The notes beneath the pieces were generated by a model. It made no database searches and had not been told where the DNA came from. It was given only the letters and a program-made list of their open reading frames with translations. A program made the translations under genes and the position numbers. 6,372 nt of DNA from Mobilitalea sp. (GTDB taxonomy: Bacteria > Bacillota_A > Clostridia > Lachnospirales > Lachnospiraceae): the NCBI GenBank assembly GCA_029974875.1, contig JARKQP010000529.1, forward strand, positions 1 to 6,372, read 5' to 3'. Shown here one piece after another: positions 5,855 through 6,372 of this stretch (its first letter is position 1; each line of letters starts with the position of its first letter).

Positions 5855-6372
5855 TTACGGCTCAAAATGCTGGTAAGCCCCATCTTTGACCTGAATAAAG
5901 AATGCCTTGCACTTTATATTGTCACCGTTTTCATTAAAGCCAACCTCACCGGTCACACCTTTATAATCCGTATTTGCCCGGATCCACTCCACAAGATCGT
6001 TTCCATACAACTGGGCAGCCTCCGGATTCTTCAGCGCATTAGCCACAACATAAACCGCATCGTAGCATCCTGCACCCCATTCCCCTGGCTTAAAGCCGGA
6101 CAGCTTAGTGTATGCCTCAACGAAGGATTGGACCTGTTCATCCTGTACAGTGGAGTCAAATCCGCACACGGAGATAAAACCTTCGGATGCCTCACCGGCA
6201 ATTTCTATAAACTGGGGATTAGAGGCTCCGCCAAGGGCAAACAGCTGTGCCTTAAATCCCAAGGATAATGCTTGTTTTGCAAACAAAGCAGCAGGCGAGT
6301 ATTCCGACATAATGATTACGCAATCAGCGCCTAACGAACTAAATTTCGTAATATGTGATGTATAATCCTTTT
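5855..6372 (-). CDS. Liv-type ABC transporter solute-binding protein, C-terminal part (5' partial)
   Basis: The frame stays open to the right window edge, so the N-terminus (expected lipoprotein signal) is outside; 171 codons plus TAA (5857-5855) are visible. An internal ATG at 6310 is not the start, because upstream codons in the same frame (KDYTSHITKFSSLGADCVII) continue the family pattern. The fold is Peripla_BP_6 (LivJ/LivK): a DYT-type strand, then LGADCVIIMSEYSPAALFAKQA (domain hinge region), GEWGAGCYDAVYVVANAL, the DYKGVTGEVGFNENGD block and a final FFIQVKDGAYQHF. Such proteins capture the ligand outside the membrane and hand it to LivH/LivM. It is the most upstream gene visible in the operon and only 37 bp separate it from the enolase-superfamily gene, with no terminator between them. 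The ligand cannot be read from this part. Confidence 0.92.
   Translation of the reverse strand, partial: KDYTSHITKFSSLGADCVIIMSEYSPAALFAKQALSLGFKAQLFALGGASNPQFIEIAGEASEGFISVCGFDSTVQDEQVQSFVEAYTKLSGFKPGEWGAGCYDAVYVVANALKNPEAAQLYGNDLVEWIRANTDYKGVTGEVGFNENGDNIKCKAFFIQVKDGAYQHFEP

Noticed and set aside
5855..6310. Binding protein as a complete 151-residue gene starting at 6310
   Set aside because: The same frame continues upstream to the window edge with family-like sequence, and 151 residues is far short of the usual ~370-400.

Overview
The window suggests an anaerobic Firmicute, most like a Lachnospiraceae/Clostridia genome. Reasons: strong AGGAGG-type ribosome sites, use of GTG and TTG starts, tightly packed genes, moderate GC, and protein sequences typical of that group. 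Species cannot be read from the sequence.

Layout. (1) Positions 1-842 (+): C-terminal half of an IlvD/Edd-family [Fe-S] dehydratase, cut by the window edge. (2) Positions 843-1193: 351 bp without a gene, between two converging transcription units. It holds an 8-bp inverted repeat with a 38-bp spacer, a perfect 19-bp stem that should end transcription from both sides, and about 170 bp with several nested inverted repeats that looks like a structured RNA or the right end of an IS200/IS605-type element. (3) Positions 1194-6372 (-): one polycistronic unit, transcribed right to left: a Liv-type solute-binding protein (N-terminus outside the window), a mandelate-racemase-type enolase-superfamily enzyme closest to galactarolactone cycloisomerase, then LivH, LivM, LivG and LivF.

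How the genes work together. The binding protein, two permeases (LivH/LivM) and two ATPases (LivG/LivF) make a complete HAAT/branched-chain amino acid type ABC importer. A sugar-acid-lactone-type enzyme lies between the binding protein and the permeases, and a possible sugar-acid dehydratase faces the cluster. Together these suggest that the importer carries a sugar acid, aldarate or aldarate lactone rather than leucine. That is inference; the transporter sequences alone would normally be labelled branched-chain amino acid.

Points for a second look: (a) the enolase-superfamily enzyme has Lys-Leu-Ala where related enzymes have Lys-x-Lys, so one catalytic lysine is missing; (b) the 118-bp gap before livH has three CCGGTAAA repeats, a small hairpin touching a strong Shine-Dalgarno sequence, and a 26-codon ORF that overlaps the livH start out of frame; (c) the folded non-coding segment abuts the livF stop codon exactly.
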